A stretch of DNA of 64,000 nucleotides from Metabacillus mangrovi (lineage in GTDB: Bacteria > Bacillota > Bacilli > Bacillales > Bacillaceae), in NCBI RefSeq assembly GCF_009711125.1, contig NZ_WMIB01000003.1, positions 124,001 to 188,000 on the forward strand, written 5' to 3'. Position numbers and translations under genes: made by a program. The notes beneath the pieces are model-generated. The model was not told the origin of the DNA. It did not search any database and saw only the letters and a program-made list of their open reading frames with translations. Shown here one piece after another: positions 16,859 through 25,274 of the stretch (its first letter is position 1; every line of letters starts with the position of its first letter).

Positions 16859-18622
16859 ATGAATAACAATCGGATTATCATCGTCGGCGGAGGTTTAGCC
16901 GGTCTGATGGCTACAATAAAGGCTGCCGAAAAAGGCGCCAGTGTCGACCTGTTTTCACTTGTTCCTGTTAAGCGTTCTCATTCTGTATGCGCACAGGGCG
17001 GAATCAACGGGGCAGTAAATACAAAAGGGGAAGGCGATTCTCCTTGGGAACACTTTGATGACACCGTTTACGGCGGTGATTTCCTCGCGAATCAGCCGCC
17101 TGTTAAAGCGATGTGTGAGGCTGCGCCTTCCATTATCCATCTTCTGGACCGTATGGGCGTAATGTTCAACCGCACACCTGAAGGGCTTCTTGACTTCCGC
17201 CGGTTCGGCGGCACTCAGCATCACCGTACAGCATTTGCAGGTGCTACAACCGGACAGCAGCTTTTATATGCATTGGATGAGCAGGTGCGCCGCTATGAGG
17301 TAGCCGGGCTTGTCCGGAAATTTGAGGGCTGGGAATTCCTTGGAGCCGTGCTTGATGATGACCGTGTCTGCCGCGGCATTACGGCTCAGAACCTTTCATC
17401 CATGGAAATTAAATCCTTCCGCTCTGATGCAGTGATCATGGCAACGGGCGGACCTGGAATCGTATTCGGAAAATCTACAAACTCTGTGATCAACACAGGT
17501 TCTGCGGCATCCATCGTGTTCCAGCAGGGCGCCTATTATGCAAACGGAGAATTTATCCAGATCCATCCGACGGCTATTCCGGGAGATGACAAGCTGCGCC
17601 TGATGAGTGAATCGGCCCGCGGTGAAGGCGGACGGGTATGGACTTATAAGGACGGAAAACCGTGGTACTTCCTTGAAGAAAAATATCCGGCTTACGGAAA
17701 CCTCGTACCGAGGGACATCGCAACGAGAGAAATTTTTGATGTATGCGTGAATCAAAAGCTCGGGATTAATGGAGAAAACATGGTGTACCTGGATCTTTCC
17801 CATAAAGATCCGAAAGAGCTTGATATCAAGCTCGGCGGCATCATTGAAATTTATGAGAAATTCATGGGAGACGATCCGCGCAAAGTGCCGATGAAGATCT
17901 TCCCGGCCGTTCACTATTCAATGGGCGGACTATGGGTCGATTACGACCAGATGACAAACATTCCGGGTCTTTTCGCTGCCGGAGAATGCGATTACTCGAT
18001 GCACGGGGCAAACCGTCTGGGAGCGAACTCCCTGCTTTCAGCCATTTACGGCGGAATGGAAGCCGGTCCAAGTGCAGCTAGATATATCCAGGGTCTTGAA
18101 ACCTTCGCGGAGGATCTTCCTTCCACAATCTTTGAACGCCATGAAAAAGAGGAACAGGCAAAATGGGATGGCATCATGAGCATGGACGGAAACGAAAATG
18201 CCTATGTTCTGCATAAAGAGCTTGGTGAGTGGATGACGGATAATGTAACAGTGGTCCGCTACAATGACCAGCTGCTGAAGACAGATGAGAAGATCCAGGA
18301 GCTTGCCGAGCGCTATGAGCGCATCAACATCAACGACACAGCAAAATGGAGCAACCAGGGCGCTGCTTTCACACGCCAGCTCAAAAACATGATCAATCTG
18401 TCCCGTGTGATTACTCTCGGAGCTTACAACCGGAATGAGAGCCGCGGAGCCCATTATAAACCGGACTTCCCGGAACGGAATGACGAGGATTTCCTGAAGA
18501 CGACAATGGCTAAATTCACAGGTGATCACCAGGCACCTGCCCTGCATTATGAAGAAGTGGATACCTCCCTGATCGCACCAAGGAAAAGGGATTATTCCAA
18601 AAAGAAAGGAGTAAAAGCATGA
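16859..18622 (+). CDS. sdhA: Succinate dehydrogenase flavoprotein subunit
   Basis: A 587-residue flavoprotein. The dinucleotide fold IIIVGGGLAGL is at residues 5-15, the FAD-linking histidine region is SVCAQGGING, and active-site segments are QIHPTAI, SESARGEGGRVW and GANRLGANSLL. It oxidises succinate to fumarate in the citric acid cycle. The ATG follows GAGGGAGTGG. The stop overlaps the sdhB start by 4 bases (ATGA), a sign of coupled translation in the sdhCAB operon. Confidence 0.98.
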   Translation: MNNNRIIIVGGGLAGLMATIKAAEKGASVDLFSLVPVKRSHSVCAQGGINGAVNTKGEGDSPWEHFDDTVYGGDFLANQPPVKAMCEAAPSIIHLLDRMGVMFNRTPEGLLDFRRFGGTQHHRTAFAGATTGQQLLYALDEQVRRYEVAGLVRKFEGWEFLGAVLDDDRVCRGITAQNLSSMEIKSFRSDAVIMATGGPGIVFGKSTNSVINTGSAASIVFQQGAYYANGEFIQIHPTAIPGDDKLRLMSESARGEGGRVWTYKDGKPWYFLEEKYPAYGNLVPRDIATREIFDVCVNQKLGINGENMVYLDLSHKDPKELDIKLGGIIEIYEKFMGDDPRKVPMKIFPAVHYSMGGLWVDYDQMTNIPGLFAAGECDYSMHGANRLGANSLLSAIYGGMEAGPSAARYIQGLETFAEDLPSTIFERHEKEEQAKWDGIMSMDGNENAYVLHKELGEWMTDNVTVVRYNDQLLKTDEKIQELAERYERININDTAKWSNQGAAFTRQLKNMINLSRVITLGAYNRNESRGAHYKPDFPERNDEDFLKTTMAKFTGDHQAPALHYEEVDTSLIAPRKRDYSKKKGVKA

Positions 18623-19380
18623 GCGAGAAAAAAATCATCCGGTTCATCATTTCCCGCCAGGATTCTCCAGAAGCCGCTCCTTACGATGAAGAATTTGAAC
18701 TGGAATACCGCCCGAACATGAATGTGATTTCAGCTCTTATGGAAATCAGGAGAAATCCTGTTAACTCCAAAGGCGAGAAGACTACTCCGATTACATGGGA
18801 TATGAACTGTCTGGAGGAAGTGTGCGGAGCCTGTTCGATGGTCATCAACGGCAAACCGCGCCAGTCCTGTACAACACTCGTCGATCAGCTCGAGCAGCCG
18901 ATCCGTCTTGCGCCGATGAAGACCTTCCCGGTCGTTCGCGACCTTCAGGTTGACCGGAGCAGAATGTTCGACTCCCTCAAAAAAGTGAAAGCGTGGATCC
19001 CGATTGACGGAACGTACGATCTTGGCCCGGGGCCGCGTATGCCTGAAAAGAAACGCCAGTGGGCGTATGAACTGTCTAAATGCATGACGTGCGGTGTCTG
19101 TCTTGAGGCGTGCCCGAACGTGAACAGCAAATCGAATTTCATCGGGCCTGCACCGATTTCCCAGGTCCGCCTGTTCAATGCCCATCCAACGGGCGCGATG
19201 AACAAATCAGAGCGTTTGGATGCTCTGATGGGAGATGGAGGCCTGCAGGATTGCGGGAATTCCCAAAACTGTGTACAGGCTTGCCCGAAAGGCATCCCGC
19301 TTACAACTTCCATCGCTGCCCTGAACAGAGACACAAACCTTCAGGCATTCCGGAACTTTTTCGGAAGCGATCAAGCATAA
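18619..19380 (+). CDS. sdhB: Succinate dehydrogenase iron-sulfur subunit
   Basis: A 253-residue ferredoxin-like subunit. Cysteines for the 2Fe-2S centre are in CLEEVCGACSM and the later RQSC. The 4Fe-4S and 3Fe-4S ligands are in CMTCGVCLEACP and CGNSQNCVQACP. It relays electrons from SdhA flavin to SdhC haem. The start ATG overlaps the sdhA stop, and a terminator follows within 10 bases, closing the operon. Confidence 0.98.
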   Translation: MSEKKIIRFIISRQDSPEAAPYDEEFELEYRPNMNVISALMEIRRNPVNSKGEKTTPITWDMNCLEEVCGACSMVINGKPRQSCTTLVDQLEQPIRLAPMKTFPVVRDLQVDRSRMFDSLKKVKAWIPIDGTYDLGPGPRMPEKKRQWAYELSKCMTCGVCLEACPNVNSKSNFIGPAPISQVRLFNAHPTGAMNKSERLDALMGDGGLQDCGNSQNCVQACPKGIPLTTSIAALNRDTNLQAFRNFFGSDQA

Positions 19381-19385
19381 TATCA

Positions 19386-19418
19386 AGCAGTCCGCCGATC
19401 CAGCGGGCTGTTTTTTTC
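19386..19418 (+). terminator. Terminator of sdhCAB
   Basis: CAGTCCGC (19388-19395) pairs with GCGGGCTG (19403-19410), including one G-T pair, and is followed by seven T. Confidence 0.88.
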
Positions 19419-19534
19419 TGTGAATGAGCCAATAAAAAATTCACGAAGAGGGGTTTAAATGAAAGAATCTTCGTCCAGCCCGGGCGCAGTTTTTCTGTCC
19501 TGAAAAAATGGACGCCCCATTTTTTCAATTCAGT

Positions 19535-19563
19535 CACCGCCATGCCTGAAAGCACATACTATA
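19535..19563 (+). promoter_or_regulatory. SigK-type promoter of gerE
   Basis: CACC (19535-19538), 16 bases, then CATACTATA (19555-19563), which fits the SigK pattern (AC core at -35, CATANNNTA at -10). B. subtilis gerE is transcribed by SigK in the late mother cell. Confidence 0.72.
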
Positions 19564-19626
19564 ATTTGACTAATCGGATACCCAAGTGCAAGCGCAGCTC
19601 TCACTTAGCAAGGAGGGTTACAATAA

Positions 19627-19851
19627 TTGAAGGACAACGAATTTCAATCTAAGCCACTGCTCACGAAAAGAGAAAGAGAAGTTTTCGAATTGCTGGTACA
19701 AGACAAAACAACAAAAGAAATAGCAGGAGAGCTCTTTATCAGTGAAAAAACAGTTCGAAACCATATTTCGAATGCAATGCAAAAGCTTGGGGTCAAGGGG
19801 CGTTCACAAGCGGTTGTAGAGCTCCTTCGAATGGGCGAACTTGAGCTCTGA
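19627..19851 (+). CDS. gerE: Late mother-cell regulator GerE
   Basis: A 74-residue LuxR/NarL-type DNA-binding protein, almost residue for residue the B. subtilis GerE as I remember it ([39 protein letters not shown]). It is essentially only the helix-turn-helix domain. The start is TTG after AAGGAGGG. It switches spore coat gene expression late in sporulation, acting with SigK. The SigK-type promoter upstream supports this timing. A hairpin terminator follows. Confidence 0.97.
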   Translation: MKDNEFQSKPLLTKREREVFELLVQDKTTKEIAGELFISEKTVRNHISNAMQKLGVKGRSQAVVELLRMGELEL

Positions 19852-19857
19852 TTTACT

Positions 19858-19897
19858 GCCGGCCGGCCTACCCGTAGGACCGCCCGGTTTTTTTATG
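19858..19897 (+). terminator. Terminator of gerE
   Basis: CCGGCCGGCCTAC pairs imperfectly (one mismatch, one bulge) with GTAGGACCGCCCGG, then TTTTTTT. Confidence 0.8.
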
Positions 19898-19951
19898 TTC
19901 ATTCTGTCTCTGCGGTTGCAATTTTTCCTCAAAACAAGGAAAATAACAAAA

Positions 19952-19969
19952 GGAAACAGTCTTGTTTCC
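19952..19969 (+). promoter_or_regulatory. Palindrome before the MarR gene, probable autoregulatory operator
   Basis: GGAAACAGTCTTGTTTCC: 7-bp perfect arms around 4 bases, 20 bases before the regulator start. A weak promoter (TTGCAA 19916-19921, 17 bases, GAAAAT 19939-19944) would put the transcription start at its left edge. MarR proteins typically bind such sites in their own promoters. Confidence 0.55.
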
Positions 19970-19989
19970 AATGCAAATGAGCGGGGTCG

Positions 19990-20439
19990 ATGATGATGAA
20001 CCATCCAGCCGTTTCCGGCCATGTAGCAGATATCGAAAAACTTCTCAGAAGGATTTCGGGAAACATTAAACAAAAAGGCAGAGAAATTCTGCATCCATAT
20101 CAAGTCACCCCACCCCAGTTCGTCGCCCTGCAGTGGCTTCTGGATCATGGGGATATGACGGTTGGTGAACTCGCCGGCCGGATGTACCTCGCCTGCAGTA
20201 CGACAACGGATCTTGTTGACCGGATGGAGAAGGCAGGCTTTGTGGAGCGGATCCGTGATGCAAACGACCGCAGGGTTGTAAGAGTGCATTTATTGGAGGA
20301 AGGCGCACGGATTATAGAAGAAGTAATCGAAAAAAGGCAAAACTACTTGAGCGACCTTCTTGTTCATTTTGATGAATCCGAAAAGCTGAGCTTTGAACGT
20401 CTCCTGAATAAACTGCAGCAGGAAATGAAAGAAGAATGA
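19990..20439 (+). CDS. ysmB: MarR-family transcriptional regulator (YsmB-type)
   Basis: A regulator of up to 149 residues with a winged helix: TPPQFVALQWLLDHGDMTVGE, then GRMYLACSTTTDLVDRMEK (recognition helix) and the wing RIRDANDRRVVRVHL, a classic MarR pattern. Three ATG codons run in succession (19990, 19993, 19996). The GGGG ribosome-binding site is best spaced for the last two, so the protein may be one or two residues shorter. It lies between gerE and racE as B. subtilis ysmB does and nearly abuts racE, so they are cotranscribed. The ligand and targets are unknown. A matching palindrome upstream suggests autoregulation. Confidence 0.88.
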   Translation: MMMNHPAVSGHVADIEKLLRRISGNIKQKGREILHPYQVTPPQFVALQWLLDHGDMTVGELAGRMYLACSTTTDLVDRMEKAGFVERIRDANDRRVVRVHLLEEGARIIEEVIEKRQNYLSDLLVHFDESEKLSFERLLNKLQQEMKEE

Positions 20440-20448
20440 GGCGATTTT

Positions 20449-21270
20449 TTGAATAGACCGATTGGAGTCATCGATTCCGGAATCGGCGGCTTGACCGTAG
20501 CAAAAGAAATGATGCGGCAGCTGCCAAGAGAAGAACTGATTTATGTGGGGGACAGCGAGCGCTGTCCATACGGGCCACGCCCCGAATCAGAGGTTTTGCA
20601 GTACACCTGGGAGATGACAGACTATCTCCTCACTGCCCACAATATTAAAATGCTCGTCATTGCGTGCAATACTGCGACAGCGATTGCCCTGGAAGACATC
20701 AAAAGCAAAGTGGACATTCCCGTGATCGGCGTCATTCAGCCTGGAGCGAGAACCGCCATCAAGCTGCAGAGAAATGACCGCATCGGTGTCATCGGCACAG
20801 TCAACACAGTGAAAAGCGGTGCTTATGAAGAGGCGCTCAAATCCCTGAAAGAAACTGTAGAGGTGACAAGCCTTGCGTGTCCGGAATTTGTTCCGCTTGT
20901 CGAGAGCGGCAAGTACGAAGGCGAACTGGCAAAAGAAATCATCCGCCAGTCTCTTAACCCTTTAAAAGAGCTCTCTCTCGATTCACTTATCCTCGGCTGC
21001 ACGCATTATCCGATCTTGAGGCCGCTGATCGAAGAATACATGGGCCCTCAAGTGAAAGTCATCTCTTCAGGCGATGAAACCGCCCGGGAGGTAAGCACCA
21101 TTCTTTCCTATCACCAGGCATTAAGCGAAACCGATGGCCGCAAAAATCACCGCTTCTACACGACCGGCCCCCGTGACCTTTTTGAAGGCTTCGCTTTAAA
21201 ATGGTTCGATGAAGAAATCGAACATGTAGAAAGCATTGATCTGGAAGCTGCCCTGCAAAAATCCCGCTGA
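20449..21270 (+). CDS. racE: Glutamate racemase
   Basis: A 273-residue glutamate racemase that makes D-glutamate for peptidoglycan. The two catalytic cysteines are visible, Cys73 in VIACNTAT and Cys184 in LGCTHYP, together with Asp9 in [10 protein letters not shown] and the [11 protein letters not shown] loop. The start is TTG, 9 bases after the regulator's stop, with GAGGCG upstream. The length fits RacE/MurI. A terminator stem overlaps the stop codon, so the ysmB-racE transcript ends here and gerM is separate. Confidence 0.96.
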   Translation: MNRPIGVIDSGIGGLTVAKEMMRQLPREELIYVGDSERCPYGPRPESEVLQYTWEMTDYLLTAHNIKMLVIACNTATAIALEDIKSKVDIPVIGVIQPGARTAIKLQRNDRIGVIGTVNTVKSGAYEEALKSLKETVEVTSLACPEFVPLVESGKYEGELAKEIIRQSLNPLKELSLDSLILGCTHYPILRPLIEEYMGPQVKVISSGDETAREVSTILSYHQALSETDGRKNHRFYTTGPRDLFEGFALKWFDEEIEHVESIDLEAALQKSR

Positions 21271-21292
21271 GTATGAGAGCGGGATTTTTTGT
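21257..21292 (+). terminator. Terminator overlapping the racE stop
   Basis: AAATCCCGCT (21259-21268) pairs with AGCGGGATTT (21278-21287), then a T tract. The 5' arm includes the first base of the stop codon. Confidence 0.9.
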
Positions 21293-21328
21293 TTGGATGA
21301 GTGTGTGGGGGCATGTGCCGTGTGCCGT

Positions 21329-21581
21329 GCACTGACCCCACATTCGCTAAAGCACTAAACCTCCGTCCCCTGTATCCAGGAGTGCGGACAGGACAAGAGC
21401 TTGCCGGAAAGAACCTTATGCCCCCGCTGCTTTAAAGCAAGTGGGGTCAGAGCTGAGCACTGACCCCACATTCGCTAAAGCATTAAACCTCCGTCCCCTG
21501 AATCCAGAAGTGTGGACAGGACAAGTGCTTACTGGAAAGAACCTTGTGCCCCTGCTCCTTTAAAGCTGTGAGGGTCAGTGC
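21329..21581. repeat. Paired ~125-bp palindromic element, locus 1
   Basis: Two head-to-tail units (21329-21453 and 21457-21581) share most bases. Each begins GCACTGACCCCAC and carries CGCTAAAGCAYTAAACCTCC, then CGTCCCCTG. The first ends GTGGGGTCAGAGC and the second GAGGGTCAGTGC. The outer ends of the pair are inverted repeats of each other (TGCACTGACCC and GGGTCAGTGCA). These units are in the orientation opposite to those at 25.0, 44.4 and 51.9 kb. They lie between the racE terminator and the gerM promoter and contain no credible gene. Confidence 0.9.
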
Positions 21582-21629
21582 ACGATAAGTGCTCGGTGCA
21601 CCCATCATTTTACACCTGCAGCCCGGACA

Positions 21630-21658
21630 AAATATTCCCATCACACTCTGCATAAAAT
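21630..21658 (+). promoter_or_regulatory. SigE-type promoter of gerM
   Basis: AAATATT (21630-21636), 14 bases, then CATAAAAT (21651-21658), a good fit to the SigE pattern. B. subtilis gerM is a mother-cell SigE gene. It lies 51 bases before the chosen start. Confidence 0.62.
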
Positions 21659-21709
21659 CCCTTAAGGCTCGTATACATGGTAGTACAAACTGCTTCAGGG
21701 GGGATTATT

Positions 21710-22768
21710 ATGCCTTTTACGAAAAGGTTGGCTGTAGCTGTGTCTTCAATTGCGGTGACTTCTGTAGTGCTGTCTGGCTGCGGTTTATTTGGCGGAGGGG
21801 AGCAGGCAGTCAAGGAAGTGGATCCGCTGCAAAAAGTAACTTATACAGATGGCGGGAAGGAAGATGCGAAGAAGGGTGAAGAAAGCTCCGAGAGTGTCGC
21901 GAGAGATATTTACCTGATTGATAAAAATGGCATGGTGGTGTCGCAGACGCTTCCGCTGCCAAAATCAGAGGGTGCGGCAAAGCAGGTGCTTGAATACCTG
22001 GTGGATGGCGGACCGGTCAGCAATCTCCTGCCTGATGGATTCCGGGCTGTTCTGCCGGCTGATACGCAGGTGCTTGGTGTATCCATCAAAGATGGAACGG
22101 CTGTTGCCGACTTTTCCAAGGAATTTGCCAACTACAAGCGGGAAGACGAACTGAAAATCCTGCAGTCCATCACCTACACACTCACGCAATTCGATGCGGT
22201 GAAAAAGGTGAAAATCTGGGTGAACGGTCATCCGCTGGATGAAATGCCTGTTAACGGCACACCGATTTCAGAGGATTTAAGCCGTGCAGACGGAATTAAC
22301 CTGGATACATCCGATGTAGCGGATATTACGAATACGCGTCCTGTAACCGTCTACTTTTTAGGCGAAAATAAAGAAGGCACGTATTATGTGCCGGTTACAA
22401 GAAGGGTCGACAATAAAGAGAAGGACCCGGTTGCAGCAGCGGTAGGCGAGCTCCTCAAAGGCCCGTCCTCCCAAAGCGGTCTCCTTGATGAATTCCAGGG
22501 GAGTGTCCGGCTGAATTCCGATCCGAAGGTTGAGAACGGAAAAGTGACGCTCGATTTTAATAAATCCATATACAGCAGCTATGATGATGAAAAGAAAACC
22601 ATCTCTGAAAGTGTGCTGAATTCCATTGTCCTTACCTTAACTGAACAGCAGGGGATAGAGACTGTTGCTTTAACGGTTGACGGAAAGGCTGAACTTCAGA
22701 ACGAAAAAGGGGAGAAGCTTTCCAAGCCGGTTGCCCGCCCGGCGAATGTGAACACCGGTAGTTTTTAA
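21710..22768 (+). CDS. gerM: Sporulation/germination lipoprotein GerM
   Basis: A 352-residue lipoprotein. I start it at ATG 21710 because CAGGGGGGA lies at ideal spacing; an in-frame ATG at 21677 has none. A signal peptide leads to the lipobox LSGC near residue 24. Two GerMN domains follow (about 70-200 and 215-340), each with the V(A/T)DFSKEF or VTLDFNKS type of strand. Family knowledge: GerM is made in the mother cell and supports the SpoIIIAG-SpoIIQ channel complex during engulfment. A SigE-type promoter is seen upstream. Monocistronic. Confidence 0.94.
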   Translation: MPFTKRLAVAVSSIAVTSVVLSGCGLFGGGEQAVKEVDPLQKVTYTDGGKEDAKKGEESSESVARDIYLIDKNGMVVSQTLPLPKSEGAAKQVLEYLVDGGPVSNLLPDGFRAVLPADTQVLGVSIKDGTAVADFSKEFANYKREDELKILQSITYTLTQFDAVKKVKIWVNGHPLDEMPVNGTPISEDLSRADGINLDTSDVADITNTRPVTVYFLGENKEGTYYVPVTRRVDNKEKDPVAAAVGELLKGPSSQSGLLDEFQGSVRLNSDPKVENGKVTLDFNKSIYSSYDDEKKTISESVLNSIVLTLTEQQGIETVALTVDGKAELQNEKGEKLSKPVARPANVNTGSF

Positions 22769-22779
22769 AAGCGGATTTT

Positions 22780-22788
22780 TGATATACT
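22780..22788 (+). promoter_or_regulatory. Extended -10 promoter of the rph-rdgB-ysnB unit
   Basis: TGATATACT, an extended -10 with TATACT at 22783-22788, follows gerM by 12 bases. No good -35 is seen. A hairpin (GAGGCAAGCTT 22805-22815 with AAGCTGCCTC 22822-22831) sits in the resulting leader. Confidence 0.5.
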
Positions 22789-22866
22789 ATAAGAAGGAAG
22801 CAGAGAGGCAAGCTTATTATGAAGCTGCCTCTTATTTGCGGGTAATGGTGAACGGAGGTTTTTTTA

Positions 22867-23625
22867 ATGAGAAGTGATGGAAGAAGCAGCAGCCAGATCC
22901 GGCCGGTAGTGATGGAGCCGGGATACATTATGCATCCTGAGGGCTCTGTGCTGATTTCGGTAGGAAACACAAAGGTTATTTGCAATGCAAGTATAGAGGA
23001 CAGGGTTCCGCCGTTCATGAGGGGACAGGGGAAGGGCTGGATTACAGCTGAATACAGCATGCTGCCGCGAGCAACCGGGCAGCGTACGATCCGCGAGTCA
23101 TCAAAAGGAAAAGTGACAGGAAGAACGATGGAGATCCAGCGTCTGATCGGAAGAGCGCTCAGAGCGGTAGTGGATTTGGACAAGCTTGGAGAGCGGACTA
23201 TATGGATTGACTGTGACGTGATTCAGGCTGATGGAGGAACGAGAACCGCCTCTATTACAGGTGCATTTACTGCCATGACCATCGCGCTTGGAAAACTGGT
23301 GGAAAACGGTGTCCTTGCCGAACTCCCTGTAACCGGCTTCCTTGCGGCAACTTCAGTGGGGATCGACCCGGAGCTTGGTGAAATACTTGATTTAAATTAC
23401 GTGGAGGATTCATCTGCAGAGGTAGACATGAACGTTGTTATGACCTCTGAGGGCAGGCTTGTGGAGCTTCAGGGAACAGGCGAGGAAGCGACGTTTTCGA
23501 GAAATCAGCTGAACCGGCTATTAGATCTTGCAGAAGAGGGTATACATACATTAGTTGAGCATCAGAAATCCGTTCTCGGTGATTGGGCATCTCACATTAT
23601 CAAAAACCTTGAGAAAGAGGGATGA
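22867..23625 (+). CDS. rph: Ribonuclease PH
   Basis: A 252-residue RNase PH, the usual Bacillus length. Family marks include [14 protein letters not shown] at the N-terminus, [34 protein letters not shown] and [18 protein letters not shown]. It trims the 3' tails of tRNA precursors phosphorolytically. The ATG follows CGGAGG. rdgB starts 4 bases after the stop, so they are cotranslated or at least cotranscribed. Confidence 0.97.
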   Translation: MRSDGRSSSQIRPVVMEPGYIMHPEGSVLISVGNTKVICNASIEDRVPPFMRGQGKGWITAEYSMLPRATGQRTIRESSKGKVTGRTMEIQRLIGRALRAVVDLDKLGERTIWIDCDVIQADGGTRTASITGAFTAMTIALGKLVENGVLAELPVTGFLAATSVGIDPELGEILDLNYVEDSSAEVDMNVVMTSEGRLVELQGTGEEATFSRNQLNRLLDLAEEGIHTLVEHQKSVLGDWASHIIKNLEKEG

Positions 23626-23629
23626 TCAT

Positions 23630-24223
23630 ATGAGCCAAGTCATTATTGCAACGCGGAACGAGGGGAAAGCGGCCGAGTTCAAAACACTCTTTGAACCAAG
23701 AGGCATGCAGGTTGTCTCCCTATCGGATCTTGAAGGCCTTCCTGACGTGGAAGAAACCGGACACAGCTTTGAAGAAAATGCCATCCTCAAAGCAGAAACG
23801 ATCTCCAAACTGACAGGAAAGCCCGTTATCGCAGATGATTCAGGCCTATCCGTTGATTCCCTGGGCGGAGACCCCGGAATTTACTCAGCCAGATACGCAG
23901 GCGAACAAAAAGATGATGCAGCCAATATCCAAAAGGTACTTGAAGGCATGAAAGAAGTAGAAAAAGATCAGCGCACCGCCCGGTTCAGATGTGCGCTCGC
24001 CATTGCAGCACCCGGGAAAGAAACGAGAACGGTCGAAGGATCGGTGGAAGGGTACATCACTGAGGAACCCGCAGGAACAAACGGATTCGGCTACGATCCG
24101 ATTTTTCTCGTCAAGGATAAAGGGACGACCATGGCCCAGCTGACACAGGATGAAAAAAATAAAATCAGCCACCGGGCAATGGCAATGAAAAAACTGGAGA
24201 AGCTCATAACCGAGTATTTTTAA
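23630..24223 (+). CDS. rdgB: dITP/XTP pyrophosphatase (RdgB/HAM1 family)
   Basis: A 197-residue HAM1-family non-canonical purine NTP pyrophosphatase (B. subtilis YsnA). I start it at ATG 23630, preceded by AAAGAGGGATG; the frame is open further upstream inside rph, but that part is not family sequence. Signatures are IIATRNEGKAAEF at the N-terminus, VIADDSGLSVDSLGG, PGIYSARYAG and GTNGFGYDPIF near the end. It clears ITP and XTP so they are not built into nucleic acid. Confidence 0.95.
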   Translation: MSQVIIATRNEGKAAEFKTLFEPRGMQVVSLSDLEGLPDVEETGHSFEENAILKAETISKLTGKPVIADDSGLSVDSLGGDPGIYSARYAGEQKDDAANIQKVLEGMKEVEKDQRTARFRCALAIAAPGKETRTVEGSVEGYITEEPAGTNGFGYDPIFLVKDKGTTMAQLTQDEKNKISHRAMAMKKLEKLITEYF

Positions 24224-24236
24224 GGAGGAATGCAGA

Positions 24237-24752
24237 TTGAAGGTACTCATCCTAAGCGATACTCACGGAATGATGGAAGATGAACTGAAAGAGGTGACGG
24301 AGCGCCATAGAGATGAGGCAGAAGCCATCATCCACTGCGGCGATTCCGAGCTGCAGGCAGATGACCCTGCCGTGACCCCGATGTGGATCGTAGGCGGAAA
24401 CTGTGACTTTGACTCAAGACTTCCTGACGAACTTGTAAAAGAAGCGGGGCAGCACCGCTTCTTCATCGCACACGGCCATCTTCACTCTGTCAAGACAACA
24501 CTCATGAACCTGAAATACCGGGCCCAGGAAGAAGGAGCCACCATCGTCTGCTTCGGCCACACCCACATCGCCGGAACGGAAATGAACGATGGCATCCTCT
24601 TCATCAACCCCGGCAGTCTAAGGCTGCCCCGCACACGTCGGGAAAGGACATATGCGATCGTGGAACTCACAGACAGCGAGGCAACCGTCATGTTTTATGA
24701 TTTTTCAGGAAACCCTTTAAAAGAGCTGGAAAAATCCTTTCAAATTGCATAA
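24237..24752 (+). CDS. ysnB: YfcE/YsnB-type metallophosphoesterase
   Basis: A 171-residue calcineurin-like phosphodiesterase with the metal-binding series SDTHG, HCGDSE, VGGNCD, AHGH and FGHTH, ending with INPGSLRLPR. The start is TTG, with AGGAGG upstream at good spacing. Relatives hydrolyse bis-pNPP in vitro, but the physiological substrate is not known. It closes the rph-rdgB-ysnB unit, followed by a hairpin with AAAAGGAGGAA/TTCCTCCTTTT arms. Confidence 0.92.
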   Translation: MKVLILSDTHGMMEDELKEVTERHRDEAEAIIHCGDSELQADDPAVTPMWIVGGNCDFDSRLPDELVKEAGQHRFFIAHGHLHSVKTTLMNLKYRAQEEGATIVCFGHTHIAGTEMNDGILFINPGSLRLPRTRRERTYAIVELTDSEATVMFYDFSGNPLKELEKSFQIA

Positions 24753-24756
24753 AATG

Positions 24757-24785
24757 AAAAGGAGGAACCATTTCCTCCTTTTCCA
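24757..24785 (+). terminator. Terminator after ysnB
   Basis: AAAAGGAGGAA (24757-24767) pairs with TTCCTCCTTTT (24772-24782). The T tract is short. Confidence 0.72.
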
Positions 24786-24805
24786 TAAAAAAATTCTAAA
24801 AGTTA

Positions 24806-24834
24806 TTGACTTTACTATCTGAATAAAATATAAT
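24806..24834 (+). promoter_or_regulatory. Promoter of tRNA-Arg
   Basis: TTGACT (24806-24811), a 17-base spacer and a perfect TATAAT (24829-24834), 39 bases before the mature tRNA. Confidence 0.88.
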
Positions 24835-24873
24835 AAATCTTGTCGCTGAGGAACACAGCACACCAAACACACT

Positions 24874-24950
24874 GTCCCAGTAGCTCAGCCGGATAGAGCA
24901 TACGCCTTCTAAGCGTACGGTCGGGAGTTCGAATCTCTCCTGGGACGCCA
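24874..24950 (+). tRNA. tRNA-Arg (anticodon TCT)
   Basis: A full cloverleaf: acceptor GTCCCAG/CTGGGAC, D arm GCTC...GAGC, anticodon stem TACGC/GCGTA with loop CTTCTAA (anticodon TCT, reading AGA/AGG), T arm GGGAG-TTCGAAT-CTCTC, discriminator G and an encoded CCA at 24948-24950. It is a single-gene unit with its own promoter and terminator. Confidence 0.98.
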
Positions 24951-24964
24951 TATTATTACATATA

Positions 24965-24998
24965 CACCCTCTTTGCTGATGCAGAGAGGGTTTTTTTG
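24965..24998 (+). terminator. Terminator of tRNA-Arg
   Basis: ACCCTCTTTGC (24966-24976) pairs with GCAGAGAGGGT (24981-24991) with one mismatch, then seven T. Confidence 0.88.
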
Positions 24999-25010
24999 TG
25001 TTTATGTAAT

Positions 25011-25274
25011 GGCCGGGGTCAGTCCCGCAGTGCTTTAACGCAGCGGGGGAAGGAGACCTGACGCTGTGAGGCCATGCGCTGCAAGAGCTTCGGGAGTCGG
25101 TGCCGGAGCTTTAATTCGATAGAGAATGTGGGGACTGGCACCGTGCCAGTCCCCACATCCTTTAACGCAGCGGGGGACAGAGACTGGCAGGTTTAAGCCC
25201 TTGGGCAGCAAGGGTTTGCAAAGACGGTGCCGGAGCTTTAGTGCTTTATCAGAGTGCGGGTCTGACACCCGGCC
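25011..25274. repeat. Paired ~130-bp palindromic element, locus 2
   Basis: Two head-to-tail units (25011-25141 and 25143-25274) share CTTTAACGCAGCGGGGGA and GGTGCCGGAGCTTTA. Their junction is a perfect palindrome, GTGGGGACTGGCAC and GTGCCAGTCCCCAC (14-bp arms around one C). The outer ends, GGCCGGGGTCAGTCCCGC and GCGGGTCTGACACCCGGCC, are also inverted repeats. Both sets of ends differ in sequence from those at 21.3 and 44.4 kb. The region 25275-25470 between the element and the ilvE promoter shows no feature. Confidence 0.9.

Noticed and set aside
19459-19503. 14-codon frame (MKESSSSPGAVFLS) after GAGGGG between sdhB and gerE
   Set aside because: Too short and without recognisable character; it lies upstream of the SigK promoter. 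Not enough to call a gene.
21329-21581. CRISPR array
   Set aside because: Units are about 125 bp, only two per site, with inverted ends and no spacer pattern; no cas genes are present.
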